Source: Amycolatopsis sp. NBRC 101858 | Lineage (GTDB): Bacteria > Actinomycetota > Actinomycetes > Mycobacteriales > Pseudonocardiaceae | NCBI RefSeq assembly: GCF_030269325.1 | Contig: NZ_BSTD01000009.1 | Coordinates: 1-64,000 of the forward strand | DNA: 64,000 nt | Reading direction: 5' to 3' | Shown: positions 63,222 to 64,000 of the stretch, piece by piece | Position numbering within the stretch: position 1 is the first letter of the stretch | Layout of the letters: each line of letters opens with the position of its first letter | Translations under genes and position numbers: made by a program | Notes under the pieces: model-generated | Told to the model about the DNA's origin: nothing | Database searches by the model: none | The model's input: only the letters and a program-made list of their open reading frames with translations

Positions 63222-63259
63222 CCGGTTGTCCACAGGCCTGGTGGGATGTGGACAACCGG
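63222..63259. other. Inverted pair of DnaA-box-like sites
   Basis: CCGGTTGTCCAC and GTGGACAACCGG form a perfect 12-bp inverted repeat around a 14-base spacer. TTGTCCACA and its complement lie inside. The pair is directly after the TetR stop, so a hairpin terminator without U-tract is the alternative reading. Confidence 0.5.
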
Positions 63260-63320
63260 AGTTCTTCGGCGGTCTTGGACCTGGTCTCAAAACTTAAGGG
63301 TGTGTCACTGCGTAACCTGC

Positions 63321-64000
63321 CGTGCCGCGCTGGAGGGCATCTTGTTCGTGCTCGACACCGGCTGCCGCCGGCGAGACCTACCCGAGGAGCTCGGATGCGG
63401 TTCCGGGCACACCGCGTGGCGGCGGTTACGTGAGTGGCAGGACGCCGGCGTGTGGGACCGGCTGCACCGGCTCGTGCTCGACGAGCTGTCCACCATCGAC
63501 GAGCTCGACTGGACCAGAGGCTGCATCGACGCGGTGTCGGTGCGGTCGAAAAGGGGGGCGAGCTGACCGGCCGCAGCCCCACTGACCGGGGTAAAGCCGG
63601 CTCCGAGTACCACGTTCTGTGCGACGCGAACGGGCTACCGCTGCACATCATGTTGTCGGCGGCAAACACCCACGACAGCATGCTGTTCGAGCCGCTGCTG
63701 GACACGAACCCGACCGTGCGCGGCCACCACGGCCGGGCGGGCCGGCCACGATGCCGACCGGACAAGCTGCACGCCGACAAGGGCTCGACTACCGCCGCTG
63801 CCGCCGCTACCTGACCCGCCGCGGTATCAAGGTCCGTATCGCCCGGCGCGGGCTTGAGGGCGAGTCCCGCCTCGGCCGGGTCCGCTGGGTCGTCGAACGC
63901 ACGATCTCCTGGCTGCTGCGGTTCAAACGCCTCGGGCTCCGCTACGAACGCACCACGCTGGCGCTACTCACGCTGGCCTGCACCGTGATCAACGTCCGCC
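63321..64000 (+). pseudogene. IS5-family transposase remnant, 5'-truncated and frameshifted, runs off the window
   Basis: The sequence encodes IS5/IS427-type transposase in three frames. The first part (RAALEGILFVL to AVSVRSKRG) lacks the usual first ~40 residues. At AAAAGGGGGG (63550-63559) the frame shifts by -1, as in the programmed frameshift of these elements, into the DDE region (LTGRSPTDRGKAGSEYHVL). Near 63783-63789 a base seems lost within the DKGYDYR motif (GGCTCGACTAC), shifting again before RRYLTRRGIKVRIA and VVERTISWLLRFKRL. The element is probably dead. Its right end is outside the window. Confidence 0.82.

Overview
The window is high-GC actinobacterial chromosome. Codon use is strongly third-position G/C and GTG starts are frequent. 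WhiB7, a GlnE/adenylylatable GlnA pair, Rv3193-Rv3198-type gene order, an actinobacterial tmRNA tag and genes that look leaderless all fit a pseudonocardial actinomycete, most likely Amycolatopsis or a close relative. The species assignment is inference. Almost everything is core chromosome. The accessory parts are an AbiE-like toxin-antitoxin pair (42.9-44.8 kb), a broken IS5-type transposase at the right edge, and several arrays of short tandem repeats.
Layout. 1-7.2 kb: 3' end of a 5S rRNA with its terminator, an Lrp regulator, a rhodanese, a class I amidotransferase, a PiT phosphate permease, glnE, and two small genes. 7.3-10.3 kb: glnA behind a four-half-site GlnR box, an RDD membrane protein and a DUF4191 protein, the same order as around mycobacterial glnA1. 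10.4-26.7 kb: uvrD2, an attenuator-type whiB7 leader, whiB7 with a translationally coupled small gene, a methyltransferase group, an ABC1/UbiB-like kinase, a ThiF-like protein, a YgjP-like metallopeptidase, a Zincin_2 protein, a PDZ-Lon-like protease, a PPA1309 protein and a UPF0182 membrane protein. 26.7-29.2 kb: two initiator tRNA genes flanking a flavin monooxygenase/TetR pair with twin operators. 29.5-41.5 kb: PadR, prfB-ftsE-ftsX-smpB, an amidohydrolase, an acyltransferase, a three-gene sensor/kinase/regulator operon, ssrA (tmRNA) and a diguanylate cyclase. 41.5-44.8 kb: an MFS exporter and the toxin-antitoxin pair. 44.8-52.4 kb: IclR regulator and the histidine utilisation operon hutH-hutU-(M20 amidohydrolase)-hutF-hutI. 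52.5-63.2 kb: two more flavin monooxygenases, a secreted lipase, an Lnt-like protein, a second PiT permease, a dienelactone hydrolase, a second two-component system and a TetR regulator. 63.3-64 kb: transposase remnant.
How the genes work together. Nitrogen: GlnA is the target of GlnE, and its promoter carries a GlnR box. The hut operon supplies glutamate and ammonia from histidine. Stress and translation: whiB7 sits behind a strong terminator preceded by an upstream ORF, so ribosome-controlled read-through is the likely switch. prfB, smpB and ssrA provide termination and ribosome rescue. Envelope and division: ftsEX, UPF0182, the Lon-like protease and the Lnt-like protein.
Beyond single genes, the sequence shows three arrays of one 21-bp tandem repeat family, a stop-codon-bearing 35-bp repeat after uvrD2, a hairpin field after ssrA, three paired DnaA-box-like sites, and a recurrent odd palindrome (TCCAC-T-GTGGA) that is often written with rare codons.
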